A stretch of 64,000 nt of DNA, from contig JAGYJG010000001.1 of NCBI GenBank assembly GCA_018402155.1, positions 694,198 through 758,197 on the forward strand, given 5' to 3'. Under the pieces are notes generated by a model. It did no database searches. It had not been told where the DNA came from and saw only the letters and a list, made by a program, of their open reading frames with translations. Within the stretch, counting starts at the first letter, position 1. Each line of letters begins with the position of its first letter. The position numbers and the translations under genes are program-made. Source of the DNA: Bacteroidia bacterium (GTDB taxonomy: Bacteria > Bacteroidota > Bacteroidia > NS11-12g > UBA9320). Positions 51,638 to 60,150 of this stretch are shown one piece after another.

Positions 51638-51657
51638 ACACATAAACTTGGATAATT

Positions 51658-52344
51658 ATGCGACCCAAAATTACATATTACGGACATTCTTGCTTTTCTG
51701 TTCAAATTGGCGGTAAAAATATGTTGTTTGACCCATTTATTTCTCCAAATCCTTCTGCAGATATGGTCGATATTTCCACAATACACCCAGATGTGATGCT
51801 AATAACCCATGGCCACGGAGACCACGTTTCTGATGCCGTATCTATTGCTAAACGAAGTGAGTGCAGTGTTATAGCAAACTATGAGGTGACAGAATGGATG
51901 GCATCTCAAGGTGTAGTAAACTGCTTACCAATGAATACTGGAGGTTCACTTAATCTGGGTTTTTGTATACTAAAAATGGTGAAAGCCGAGCACAGCAGCT
52001 CTTTTCCAGATGGTAGCTATGCAGGAAATGCTGTTGGATTTATAGTTAAATCTGATCAAACATGTTTCTACTATTCTGGAGATACCGCACTAACATTGGA
52101 TATGCAGCTCATACCTTTGGAGTTCTCCTTAGATTTTGCCTTTTTGCCAATTGGAGATAACTTTACGATGGGAGTGAACGATGCGTGTAAAGCTGCCAAA
52201 TTAATTAATTGTAATGAAATAATAGGAATGCACTTTGATACGTTTCCACCCATAGAAATAGACCACAACAAGGCTAAAAATACATTTAAAGAAAACGATG
52301 TTCGCTTAATCTTGCCGGTCATTAACCAAACCCTAGAACTATAA
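51658..52344 (+). CDS. Metallo-beta-lactamase-fold metal-dependent hydrolase (UPF0173 / UlaG-like)
   Basis: A 228-residue MBL-fold protein. The first lines ITYYGHSCFSVQIGGKNMLFDPF are the family N-terminus. The metal motif HxHxDH is in LITHGHGDHVSDA (residues 48-56), a later His is in KAEHSSSF, the bridging Asp is in YYSGDTALTLD, and a C-terminal His is in IGMHFDTFPP. This is the UPF0173 branch, whose substrate is unknown. It is 14 bp from parA in the same direction, possibly co-transcribed. Confidence 0.87.
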   Translation: MRPKITYYGHSCFSVQIGGKNMLFDPFISPNPSADMVDISTIHPDVMLITHGHGDHVSDAVSIAKRSECSVIANYEVTEWMASQGVVNCLPMNTGGSLNLGFCILKMVKAEHSSSFPDGSYAGNAVGFIVKSDQTCFYYSGDTALTLDMQLIPLEFSLDFAFLPIGDNFTMGVNDACKAAKLINCNEIIGMHFDTFPPIEIDHNKAKNTFKENDVRLILPVINQTLEL

Positions 52345-52358
52345 AATATAATAACAAA

Positions 52359-53159
52359 ATGTCAAAAATAATTTGCATAGCAAACCAAAAAGGCGGTGTA
52401 GGTAAAACAACAACTGCCACCAACCTGGCGTATAGCTTGGCTGTATTAGAGAATAAAGTACTGCTCGTAGATGCAGACCCACAAGCAAATTCTACTTCTC
52501 ATTTGGGTTTTGACCCAAAGAATATCCGCTTAGGTCTTTATGAACTAATGGTGCAAGATCTTAATCCATCTGACGCAATCTTAGATACAAAGTATGAATT
52601 TTTAAAAATATTGCCAGCAAATATTGATTTGGTCGGGGCTGAAATAGAAATGATTGATCTGCCAAATCGCGAAAAAATAATGAGTAAACTGCTCAATAAA
52701 ATAAGAGATACCTATGATTTTATAATCATTGATTGTTCTCCATCCTTGGGGCTGATAACCACTAATGCATTGGGCGCATCAGATTCAGTTATCATCCCCG
52801 TGCAGTGCGAGTATTTTGCGCTAGAGGGTTTAGGGAAATTACTAAATACCATCAAAATAGTACAACGTAGTATAAATACTAATCTAGAAATAGAAGGATT
52901 GCTGCTTACAATGTATGATACCCGTTTGAGATTAAGCAATCAAGTAGTAGATGAGGTTAAACTTCACTTCCAACAGTTGGTTTTCGACACTATAATAAAA
53001 CGTAATACAACATTGAGTGAGGCCCCAAGTTTCGGAGTACCTGTACTAGAACACGACGCAACTGCGGCTGGGAGTATCGGATATCTAAATCTAGCACGAG
53101 AGCTCCTTCAAAAAAACGGGTTGACAAAAATGAACGAGGAAGAAAGAACTATATATTAA
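52359..53159 (+). CDS. parA: Chromosome-partitioning ATPase ParA (Soj)
   Basis: A 266-residue deviant Walker ATPase that drives origin segregation with ParB. Visible motifs: the deviant P-loop KGGVGKTTTATNLAYSL near the N-terminus, VLLVDADPQANSTSHLG, and FIIIDCSPSLGLITTNAL (Walker B). It lacks the N-terminal DNA-binding domain of plasmid ParA, so it is the chromosomal Soj type. Start at ATG 52359. It touches parB, whose ATG follows directly after the TAA. Confidence 0.95.
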   Translation: MSKIICIANQKGGVGKTTTATNLAYSLAVLENKVLLVDADPQANSTSHLGFDPKNIRLGLYELMVQDLNPSDAILDTKYEFLKILPANIDLVGAEIEMIDLPNREKIMSKLLNKIRDTYDFIIIDCSPSLGLITTNALGASDSVIIPVQCEYFALEGLGKLLNTIKIVQRSINTNLEIEGLLLTMYDTRLRLSNQVVDEVKLHFQQLVFDTIIKRNTTLSEAPSFGVPVLEHDATAAGSIGYLNLARELLQKNGLTKMNEEERTIY

Positions 53160-54035
53160 ATGAGTAAAAAAGTTTTAGGAAGAGGTCTAAGTGCTCTGCT
53201 AGAAAATGCAGATACTGATATTACAAGCATAGAACCCAGAGTTTTACACAGTATAGCTGGAATACAAATTAGCCAAATAATCGCTAATCCTTTTCAGCCA
53301 CGTACAGATTTTGATGATGAGGCACTTAATGAATTGTCTGAATCAATTAAAATTCACGGAGTAATACAGCCTATCACAGTGCGGAAAGTAGGCTACGAAA
53401 AGTATGAGTTAATAAGTGGTGAGCGGCGTACTAGAGCCTCTATACTTGCAGGACTGAACCAAATACCGGCATATATACGATTAGCCAACGATCAGCAAAT
53501 GCTAGAAATGGCACTGATTGAAAATATTCAGCGCGAAAATCTAAATGCAATAGAAATTGCATTGTCTTATAAAAGATTGCTCGAGGAATGTGAACTGAAA
53601 CAAGAAGAATTGGGTGATAGAGTCGGAAAAAAAAGAAGTACTGTAAATAATTATTTACGTTTATTAAAACTTCCAGATGAAATACAATTATCGATTAAAA
53701 ATGGGGAATTGATGATGGGCCATGCACGCGCCTTAATTAATGTGGATAATACAAAGAGACAACTCGCAATTTTTAAAGCAGCAGTGAACGAAAATCTAAG
53801 TGTGAGGCAAGTGGAAGACCTTGTTAGAACAGAAAAAGATTCCCCAGTAGCAAACAAAAACAAATTACAAACCAACTATTTTAACTTTGATAGTTTTATA
53901 GATTACAAAGAAAAATTAGAAAAAAAATTAGGCGTTGAAGTTCGTTTTAAGGCACGCTCTGAGAATAACGGTTCTATTGTCATTCATTTTTCTTCAAAGA
54001 ATCAATTGGATGACATTTTTAAAAAAATGGAATAA
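53160..54035 (+). CDS. parB: Chromosome-partitioning protein ParB (Spo0J)
   Basis: A 291-residue ParB CTPase clamp. An N-terminal GRGLSALL motif that stimulates ParA is followed by NPFQPRTDFD, the CTP-binding SGERRTRASILAG and ENIQRENLNAIEIA, then the helix-turn-helix (QEELGDRVGKKRSTVNNYLRLLKLP) and a C-terminal dimerisation region. It starts one base after parA ends. I looked for the usual parS palindrome around the genes and did not find an exact copy in this window. Confidence 0.95.
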   Translation: MSKKVLGRGLSALLENADTDITSIEPRVLHSIAGIQISQIIANPFQPRTDFDDEALNELSESIKIHGVIQPITVRKVGYEKYELISGERRTRASILAGLNQIPAYIRLANDQQMLEMALIENIQRENLNAIEIALSYKRLLEECELKQEELGDRVGKKRSTVNNYLRLLKLPDEIQLSIKNGELMMGHARALINVDNTKRQLAIFKAAVNENLSVRQVEDLVRTEKDSPVANKNKLQTNYFNFDSFIDYKEKLEKKLGVEVRFKARSENNGSIVIHFSSKNQLDDIFKKME

Positions 54036-54047
54036 TAAATTGTTATC

Positions 54048-54641
54048 ATGAAAAACTGCCTAGGAGTAATCTTGATTTTGAGCTTGTCGATATTTAGCTA
54101 TGCCCAAGCGTCTCTTGCTCCTCCATATGTTACTGATATAAACTATGAAACTACTGCCAAAATCACCTTGAGAAAGGATAGCACCAACTGGAGTAGACCC
54201 AAAAAAGTAACTGTTATGGCCATGATTTTTCCCGGTGTAGGGCAGATATACAATAAAAAGTATTGGAAAGCTGGTATTGTTTATGCTGGTTTTGGTGGGT
54301 TAATGTACAGTTATAAACTAAGTTCAGATAGCTTGGCTAAATATCAAAATATACTGATAACTAAACTAAATAAAGATAGCGCTACAGTAGATAATTACCC
54401 TACATTGACCGCTGCAGGGGCAGCGCGTAGCAGAGATTTTTACAGACGGAATAGGGATTTTACCATTATAGGTTTTGTCGCTTTATATGCTTTACAAATT
54501 ATAGATGCCAATGTAGATGCACATCTAAAAGAGTTCGATATCAATGAAAACCTATCTCTCCATATTTCTCCAGATATTATGAAAACTCGGCCTGGCATGG
54601 GAACATACAACGGGCTTACTTTGACACTCCACCTCAGGTAG
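54048..54641 (+). CDS. DUF5683 membrane protein
   Basis: A 197-residue exported or membrane protein. Signal or first helix MKNCLGVILILSLSIFSYAQ, then the DUF5683 core RPKKVTVMAMIFPGVGQIYNKKYWKAGIVYAGFGGLMYSY (residues about 52-90), with a second helix near 135-152. The PGVGQIYNKKYWK motif is typical of TM2-like domains. It directly follows parAB, a common Bacteroidota neighbourhood (there usually with dapB and lepB, absent here). Function unknown. Confidence 0.82.
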   Translation: MKNCLGVILILSLSIFSYAQASLAPPYVTDINYETTAKITLRKDSTNWSRPKKVTVMAMIFPGVGQIYNKKYWKAGIVYAGFGGLMYSYKLSSDSLAKYQNILITKLNKDSATVDNYPTLTAAGAARSRDFYRRNRDFTIIGFVALYALQIIDANVDAHLKEFDINENLSLHISPDIMKTRPGMGTYNGLTLTLHLR

Positions 54642-54728
54642 TTTCATTCTAAAATACGATGTTGAGGGTCTTGTACTTTTTAGGTTACCCTTAAATGAAT
54701 ACCTTCGCATATCAATAAATAATATAGT

Positions 54729-55616
54729 ATGAAGCATATATCAGTAATAGGATCAGGAACTATGGGTAACGGAATAGCCCATGTATTTGCACAAAATAAT
54801 TATTGCGTTTCACTTATAGACATAAATCAAACTGCCTTAGATAACGCTATGAACATAATAGCAAAGAACCTAGATCGGATGGTGGTAAAAGAAAAAATAA
54901 TGGAGGCAGATAAGACTGCAACTCTCTCGAATATTACCACATATACAAATTTAGTAGAAGGAGTAAAATCTGCTGATTTGGTGATAGAGGCCGCTACGGA
55001 AAATAAAGAACTCAAATTTAAAATCTTTAGAGAGGTAGATGCACACGCACCTGCACATTGCATTTTGGCTTCCAATACTTCATCTATTAGCATTACAGAG
55101 CTGGCCGCCCAAACAAGTAGACCTGATAAAGTAATTGGGATGCATTTTATGAATCCTGTGCCCATAATGAAACTTGTAGAAATAATAAATGGGTATACTA
55201 CTTCGGCCGAAGTGACAAATACCATTGAGGAGCTGAGCAAGAAGATAGGTAAAATATCTGCTATGTCTAATGACTATCCTGGTTTTATTGCCAATAGAAT
55301 TCTTATGCCAATGATAAATGAGGCAATATGGACATTACATGAAGGGGTAGGAGAGGTAACGAATATAGATACCGTGATGAAACTAGGAATGGCTCACCCT
55401 ATGGGCCCTCTTCAGTTGGCTGATTTTATAGGTTTAGATGTTTGTTTAGCAATATTACATGTGCTTCACGATGGTTTTGGGAATCCTAAATACGCTCCTT
55501 GTCCATTATTGGTCAATATGGTCAATGCGGGTAAAAAAGGAGTAAAATCTGGGGAAGGTTTCTACTCGTGGAATCACGGTACCAAAGACTTGGTTGTTAG
55601 CAATAGTTTCAAGTAA
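54729..55616 (+). CDS. hbd: 3-hydroxybutyryl-CoA (3-hydroxyacyl-CoA) dehydrogenase
   Basis: A 295-residue NAD(P)-dependent dehydrogenase. The Rossmann motif is VIGSGTMGNGIAHVFAQ, followed by the D of SLIDIN for NAD. The central signature is ASNTSSISITELAA, then GMHFMNPVPIMKLVEII with the catalytic His. The helical C-terminal domain has NRILMPMINEAIWTLHEGV. The length (about 280-295) is that of the stand-alone short form. Role in butyrate or fatty-acid beta-oxidation/synthesis. A possible -7 box TACCTTCG at 54699-54706. Confidence 0.94.
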   Translation: MKHISVIGSGTMGNGIAHVFAQNNYCVSLIDINQTALDNAMNIIAKNLDRMVVKEKIMEADKTATLSNITTYTNLVEGVKSADLVIEAATENKELKFKIFREVDAHAPAHCILASNTSSISITELAAQTSRPDKVIGMHFMNPVPIMKLVEIINGYTTSAEVTNTIEELSKKIGKISAMSNDYPGFIANRILMPMINEAIWTLHEGVGEVTNIDTVMKLGMAHPMGPLQLADFIGLDVCLAILHVLHDGFGNPKYAPCPLLVNMVNAGKKGVKSGEGFYSWNHGTKDLVVSNSFK

Positions 55617-55711
55617 TCAACTAAAAAATGTATAAAATTTTTTGTCTTTTGATGTAGAGCTGTTTATCCGGTGTGAGATGCTTTTTCAAAGAATTTTTAT
55701 CACCTAAAAAC

Positions 55712-55751
55712 ACAACAGATTATTTTAATTCTTTTTAAAATAATCTGTTGT
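55712..55751. terminator. Long stem-loop between convergent hbd and valS
   Basis: A perfect 16-bp stem, ACAACAGATTATTTTA (55712-55727), pairs with its complement at 55736-55751, with an 8-base loop. It is AT-rich and sits between two converging genes, so it can end transcription from both sides, although T-runs are weak. Confidence 0.65.
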
Positions 55752-55766
55752 ATGAGCAAATAGGTA

Positions 55767-58370
55767 CTACTTTAATTGTTTCTTGAGGCTATCTATTTTG
55801 CTCAGGGTATCTGCTTTTTTCTGTTCTTCGCGCGTTATTACCTCAGGTGATGCATTGGCTATAAATTTTTCGTTTCCTAGCTTTTTGTCTATTGAATTGA
55901 GAAAAGAGTTTAACCGTTGTATTTCTTTAGAAACAACTGCAATATCAATTTTTTGAACAAAGTTTTTGAATGAAATAGAAACTTCATCAGTCCCCACTAA
56001 TACTTTAAAGGCATTTTCGTCGGCGCCCTCTAAAGTGGCAACATTGGCAAGTTTGTTAATAATACCGCTTGCCGCCAAATATATTTCACTGTTTTTAGAA
56101 TTTATTCCAAGACTTGCTTCTACTTTGGGAGAAATACCGTTTTCGTTTCGTTTCGCACGTATTTCAGATACAAGCTCAAAAACTTCTAAATGAATAGTTT
56201 GCTGGTCTAAATTTATACTGAAGGTTGGCCATTTTTGCTGGTTTATAAACTGGTTATCTCTTTGATCAAAGCCATGCCAAAGCTCTTCTGTTATAAATGG
56301 CATAAATGGATGTAGTAATTTCAAGAGTTCATCAAACATAGCCACAGTCCTATCAAAATCTATTTGTGGAATAGCATCTCCAAATGTTGGTTTTATCATC
56401 TCTAAATACCAACCGCTAAAATCATCGCGTGTGAGCTTGTATAGTTCCATAAGAGCATCAGATATGCGAAAGGCGTCAAAATGATTGTTTACCACTTGTG
56501 TAGTTTTTGCTATTTCAATTTGCATCCAATCATGTATTGTATCTCCGTAGGTAGTATAATAGCTGTTTCGTTTTTCGGTGATGTCTAAACTTTTAATTAA
56601 ACGGAAGGAATTCCAAAGTTTGTTGCAAAAATTTCGTCCCTGCTCGCAAAGTAACTCGTCAAAAAGAATATCATTACCTGCTGGGGCACTTAGCATCAGC
56701 CCCATACGTACACCGTCGGTGCCGTATTTGTTCATTAATTCAATAGGATCAGGACTGTTTCCTAGAGATTTAGACATTTTACGACGTTCCTTATCTCTAA
56801 CTATTCCTGTAAAATAAACGTTTTTAAACGGCATTTTACCCTCAAAAGCGTGGCCAGCCATAATCATACGAGCTACCCAAAAAAATAAAATGTCAGGAGC
56901 TGTTACCAAGTCGTTTGTAGGGTAATAATATTCTAACTCTTTTTTGCCATCTGCCTTGAAACCATTAAAAACACTGATAGGCCATAGCCAAGAACTGAAC
57001 CACGTATCAAGCACATCATCGTCTTGTTTTAAATCAATGACAGAAAGACTTTTGTCCGCCAACTTCTTAAGAGCTTCTTCAGGAGTTTTAGCTATAGCAA
57101 CCTCTCCACTTGGTGTGTACCATGCTGGTATGCGATGACCCCACCACAGTTGGCGCGAGATGCACCAGTCTTTTACGTTTATCAGCCAATGATTGTATGT
57201 GTTTTTAAATTTTTGTGGATGAAATTGTATTTCATCATTCATCACTTGGCTGAGTACCTCAGGATAGTCAGCCATAAATTTCTTCATATCGACAAACCAC
57301 TGAGCCGAAAGACGAGGCTCTATGACAGCTTTACTTCGCTCACTTTTGCCTACTTTATTGACTATATCTTCAGTTTTGGTCAGTATTCCAAGCTCCTCTA
57401 ATCTTTTTGCGGCTAGCTTTCTAGCAATAAAGCGGTCCTCACCTATGAAAATACCAGCTGCTGAGCTAATAGTAGCGTCATCGTTGAAAACATCTATAGA
57501 TTCTAAATTATGACGTTTACCTATTTCATAGTCGTTAATATCATGCGCGGGTGTCACTTTAAGGCAACCTGTACCAAATTCTATGTCTATATAGTCATCA
57601 GCAACTATAGGTACAATCCTATTTACAAGAGGTACAATACAGTTTTTACCTATTAAGTGAGCGTATCTGTCATCATTAGGATGCACGCAAACAGCGGTAT
57701 CACCCATAATGGTCTCTGGCCGTGTAGTGGCTATTTCAAGGTACTCGTTACTATGCTCTATTTGATATTTCACGTAGTATAATTTTGCCTGTTGCTCTTC
57801 ATAAATTACCTCCTCATCGCTTAAAGCAGTTTTGCCAATAGGATCCCAATTTATCATTCGTGTACCGTGATAGATATAGCCGCGGCTGTGAAGATCAATA
57901 AAGGAATCAATTACAGCTTCTGACAAATCAGGTTCCATAGTAAATCGTGTACGATCCCAATCACAGCTGCACCCAAGTTTTTTTAATTGCTCTAAGATGA
58001 TACCGCCATATTTTTCTTTCCAATCAAAGGCACGATTTAAGAATTCTTCGCGACCTATGATTTCTTTACTTAATTGCTGCTCCTTAAGCAGATTCACTAC
58101 CTTAGTTTCAGTTGCTATACTCGCGTGGTCAGTACCTGGCACCCAGCATGCATTGTAACCAAGCATTCTGGCACGTCTTACCAAAATATCTTGTATTGTA
58201 TTATTCAACATATGCCCCATGTGCAGTATCCCCGTTACATTTGGAGGAGGAATGACTATAGTATAACTTGGCCTTTCGTCAGGAACAGATGAAAAAAGCT
58301 TATTTTCTATCCATTTGTTATACCATTGTTGTTCAAGACCTTCTGGGTTGTATTTGCTTGATATTGCCAT
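55767..58370 (-). CDS. valS: Valyl-tRNA synthetase
   Basis: An 867-residue class Ia synthetase that charges tRNA-Val. The ATP motif HIGH is seen as PPPNVTGILHMGHML (about 41-55). The editing domain holds TTRPETIMGDTAVCVHP. KMSKS is in RRKMSKSLGNSPDPIELM. The anticodon-binding domain ends in a C-terminal coiled coil (SKEIQRLNSFLNSIDKKLGNEKF), which valS needs for tRNA binding. The length is typical for Bacteroidota. ATG at 58368-58370. Confidence 0.97.
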   Translation of the reverse strand: MAISSKYNPEGLEQQWYNKWIENKLFSSVPDERPSYTIVIPPPNVTGILHMGHMLNNTIQDILVRRARMLGYNACWVPGTDHASIATETKVVNLLKEQQLSKEIIGREEFLNRAFDWKEKYGGIILEQLKKLGCSCDWDRTRFTMEPDLSEAVIDSFIDLHSRGYIYHGTRMINWDPIGKTALSDEEVIYEEQQAKLYYVKYQIEHSNEYLEIATTRPETIMGDTAVCVHPNDDRYAHLIGKNCIVPLVNRIVPIVADDYIDIEFGTGCLKVTPAHDINDYEIGKRHNLESIDVFNDDATISSAAGIFIGEDRFIARKLAAKRLEELGILTKTEDIVNKVGKSERSKAVIEPRLSAQWFVDMKKFMADYPEVLSQVMNDEIQFHPQKFKNTYNHWLINVKDWCISRQLWWGHRIPAWYTPSGEVAIAKTPEEALKKLADKSLSVIDLKQDDDVLDTWFSSWLWPISVFNGFKADGKKELEYYYPTNDLVTAPDILFFWVARMIMAGHAFEGKMPFKNVYFTGIVRDKERRKMSKSLGNSPDPIELMNKYGTDGVRMGLMLSAPAGNDILFDELLCEQGRNFCNKLWNSFRLIKSLDITEKRNSYYTTYGDTIHDWMQIEIAKTTQVVNNHFDAFRISDALMELYKLTRDDFSGWYLEMIKPTFGDAIPQIDFDRTVAMFDELLKLLHPFMPFITEELWHGFDQRDNQFINQQKWPTFSINLDQQTIHLEVFELVSEIRAKRNENGISPKVEASLGINSKNSEIYLAASGIINKLANVATLEGADENAFKVLVGTDEVSISFKNFVQKIDIAVVSKEIQRLNSFLNSIDKKLGNEKFIANASPEVITREEQKKADTLSKIDSLKKQLK

Positions 58371-58417
58371 TGCGTAGTTCGAATTATCGTATTTTTTATT
58401 GAAAAATTAGTGCAAAT

Positions 58418-58454
58418 AAAAAAGCCCATCGTGGTTTTACCAAGACGGGCTTTA
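58418..58454 (-). terminator. Terminator after rplS
   Basis: On the minus strand AAAGCCCGTCTTGGT pairs imperfectly with ACCACGATGGGCTTT, ending in a T-run, 19 bp after the rplS stop. Confidence 0.7.
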
Positions 58455-58472
58455 CGTTCTTTAAACGTAAAA

Positions 58473-58817
58473 TTATCTTTTCTCTTTGATACGTGCACTC
58501 TTGCCAGAGCGTCCTCTCAAGTAGAAAATACGAGCTCTTCTTACTTTACCTCGTCTATTAACGTCTATTTTATCAATGTTTGGTGAGTGTATTGGGAATA
58601 TACGCTCAACACCAATACCACTACTAATCTTTCTGACAGTGAACGTTTCATCTAGGCCACTATTTCTTCTTTGTAGAACAGTCCCTTGAAAAACTTGGAT
58701 TCTTTCCTTTTCACCCTCTTTTATTTTGTAGTGCACAGACACATTATCTCCCGCCCCAAAGGTAGGTAGATCTGTTCTGATTTGGCTTGCTTCTATTTGC
58801 TTTACTAGGTCCATCAT
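58473..58817 (-). CDS. rplS: 50S ribosomal protein L19
   Basis: A 114-residue ribosomal protein at the 30S-50S interface. Recognised by [53 protein letters not shown] and [22 protein letters not shown] at 58815-58817 ([11 protein letters not shown]); an earlier ATG in frame at 58835 adds only MHSLFK and overlaps the promoter box. Single transcription unit with its own promoter and terminator. Confidence 0.96.
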   Translation of the reverse strand: MMDLVKQIEASQIRTDLPTFGAGDNVSVHYKIKEGEKERIQVFQGTVLQRRNSGLDETFTVRKISSGIGVERIFPIHSPNIDKIDVNRRGKVRRARIFYLRGRSGKSARIKEKR

Positions 58818-58832
58818 TTTAAAAAGTGAGTG

Positions 58833-58840
58833 CAAAAGTA
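58833..58840 (-). promoter_or_regulatory. rplS: -7 box of rplS
   Basis: On the minus strand the bases read TACTTTTG, an exact TAnnTTTG match, 15 bp before the chosen ATG at 58817. Confidence 0.5.
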
Positions 58841-58936
58841 ATAAAAAGAATTAAGCGGTGTAAACATTCTTTGAAATTTTGTTATATTTTTTTAATAAAA
58901 TAAATCAAAGGTGTAGTTGTATTTGTAAATAAATTT

Positions 58937-58944
58937 TACTTTTG
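58937..58944 (+). promoter_or_regulatory. rplU: -7 box of the rplU-rpmA operon
   Basis: TACTTTTG matches TAnnTTTG, with GTTG at 58916-58919 as a possible -33 element 17 bp upstream. It lies 20 bp before the rplU ATG. Confidence 0.5.
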
Positions 58945-58964
58945 CAGCTCTTAAAAAAAACGAG

Positions 58965-59276
58965 ATGTACGCGATAGTAGATATAGCAGGAAAACAATTT
59001 AAGGTAGAGAAAGACCAAAAATTATATGTTCACAGATTACCACAAGAAGAGGGTAAATCAGTTAGCTTTGATAATGTAATGCTTGTGGATGACGCCGGTA
59101 ATGTAAATGTGGGTACTCCACGTATTGCAGGTGCAACTGTAGAAGCAAAGGTTCTTCAGCACCTCAAAGGTGATAAAGTAATCGTATTCAAAAAGAAAAG
59201 AAGAAAAGGCTATAAAGTGAGAAACGGACATAGACAGTATCTTACACAAATACAAATAGAAAGCATCAAAGGATAA
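58965..59276 (+). CDS. rplU: 50S ribosomal protein L21
   Basis: A 103-residue 23S rRNA-binding protein. Typical: MYAIVDIAGKQFKVEKDQKLYVHRL, VMLVDDAGNVNVGTP, VIVFKKKRRKGYKVRNGHRQ and LTQIQIESI. Start at ATG 58965. First gene of the rplU-rpmA pair, 3 bp before rpmA. Confidence 0.96.
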   Translation: MYAIVDIAGKQFKVEKDQKLYVHRLPQEEGKSVSFDNVMLVDDAGNVNVGTPRIAGATVEAKVLQHLKGDKVIVFKKKRRKGYKVRNGHRQYLTQIQIESIKG

Positions 59277-59279
59277 ATA

Positions 59280-59534
59280 ATGGCACATAAAAAAGGAGCA
59301 GGAAGTAGTAAAAACGGCAGAGAGTCAGAAAGTAAAAGACTCGGAGTGAAGATTTTTGGCGGACAAGGATGTATCGCAGGAAATATTATTGTTCGACAAA
59401 GAGGTACTAAACACCATCCTGGTGCAAATGTTGGTATCGGGAAAGATCACACTCTATATGCCCTTTCAGATGGTAAAGTCCAATTTCAAAGAAAAGCAAA
59501 TAATAGAAGCTTTGTTAACGTAGTAAACGATTAG
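59280..59534 (+). CDS. rpmA: 50S ribosomal protein L27
   Basis: An 84-residue protein whose N-terminus reaches the peptidyl transferase centre. It begins [19 protein letters not shown], so it has no Firmicutes-type N-terminal extension. [35 protein letters not shown] follows. Its stop codon lies inside a palindrome that probably ends transcription. Confidence 0.96.
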   Translation: MAHKKGAGSSKNGRESESKRLGVKIFGGQGCIAGNIIVRQRGTKHHPGANVGIGKDHTLYALSDGKVQFQRKANNRSFVNVVND

Positions 59535-59544
59535 TACTAATCGT
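59527..59544. terminator. Perfect 18-bp palindrome over the rpmA stop codon
   Basis: ACGATTAGTACTAATCGT is its own reverse complement and contains the TAG stop (59532-59534). A T-rich tract follows at about 59550-59570. It can fold into a hairpin, but the stem is AT-rich and begins within the coding region. Confidence 0.45.
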
Positions 59545-59709
59545 ATTGTGTTAAATTTTTATTTTTTTTTGCTGAAATAAAGATTCCTATTAAGTAATCT
59601 TTTTATGATAACCGTAAGTTTAAAAATTGACCGCATATGTTTGTTAGTCTAAATATTAAAATGCATTAAAAATAAAAATAAAAAAACTTTAATGTATAGA
59701 CATGTATTA

Positions 59710-59717
59710 TATATTTG
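59710..59717 (+). promoter_or_regulatory. -7 box of the probable small RNA gene
   Basis: TATATTTG matches TAnnTTTG. TTTA at 59688-59691 is a near -33 element 18 bp upstream. No start codon with an ORF of any length follows. Confidence 0.5.
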
Positions 59718-59722
59718 CACTC

Positions 59723-59850
59723 AATAATTATAAAATCCTAACCGCTTTGTAACTCAAAGTAGTATAGATTAAAAAGCTTGGGCGTTCTAGCCCAAGATTT
59801 AGAGTTTTCATAGTCAATTGAAGAGGCTTCCGTAAGGGGGCCTTTTCTTG
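59723..59850 (+). ncRNA. Probable small non-coding RNA, family not identified
   Basis: About 130 nt downstream of a good -7 box. The middle forms a perfect 7-bp hairpin, CTTGGGC (59777-59783) with GCCCAAG (59790-59796). The end is a stem AGGCTTCC/GGGGGCCT closed by a GTAA tetraloop (about 59823-59842) and followed by TTTTC, resembling an intrinsic terminator. No ORF uses the stretch. Candidates include a 6S-type RNA or a regulator. I did not recognise a match and cannot search. The flanks (59545-59700 and 59860-60150) show nothing I can name. Confidence 0.5.
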
Positions 59851-60150
59851 TTTAAAATCCCTAGATAATAGTGTCATCACAAAAGTTACTTATCTAGTAT
59901 TTAAGTATAGCCTCAAAATAGTAGCCTATGATACCGAAAAAAAGGATACTGTATGTCCAAAATGAAATCCAAGTGTGTTCGCCTATTATTTATGAGGTAC
60001 AGTGCATGTATTCAAAAATATTGATTACTCATACAGTAGTATTTATACGTAGTGCTGTAGATTAAAATATTTTTAAATACACTCTCGCATTCCGATGGCC
60101 AACTATAGATAGAGTCTCTGAATGCTGCATATCGGAGAAAGTATAAGATA

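Noticed and set aside
51687-51786. Long N-terminus of the oligopeptide-binding lipoprotein up to 51786
   Set aside because: Overlaps the MBL-fold gene by over 120 bp and precedes a clear lipoprotein signal.
52300-54100. parS sites near parAB
   Set aside because: I searched by eye for the palindrome with GTTTCAC/GTGAAAC halves and found only half-matches (for example near 40324 and 9058).
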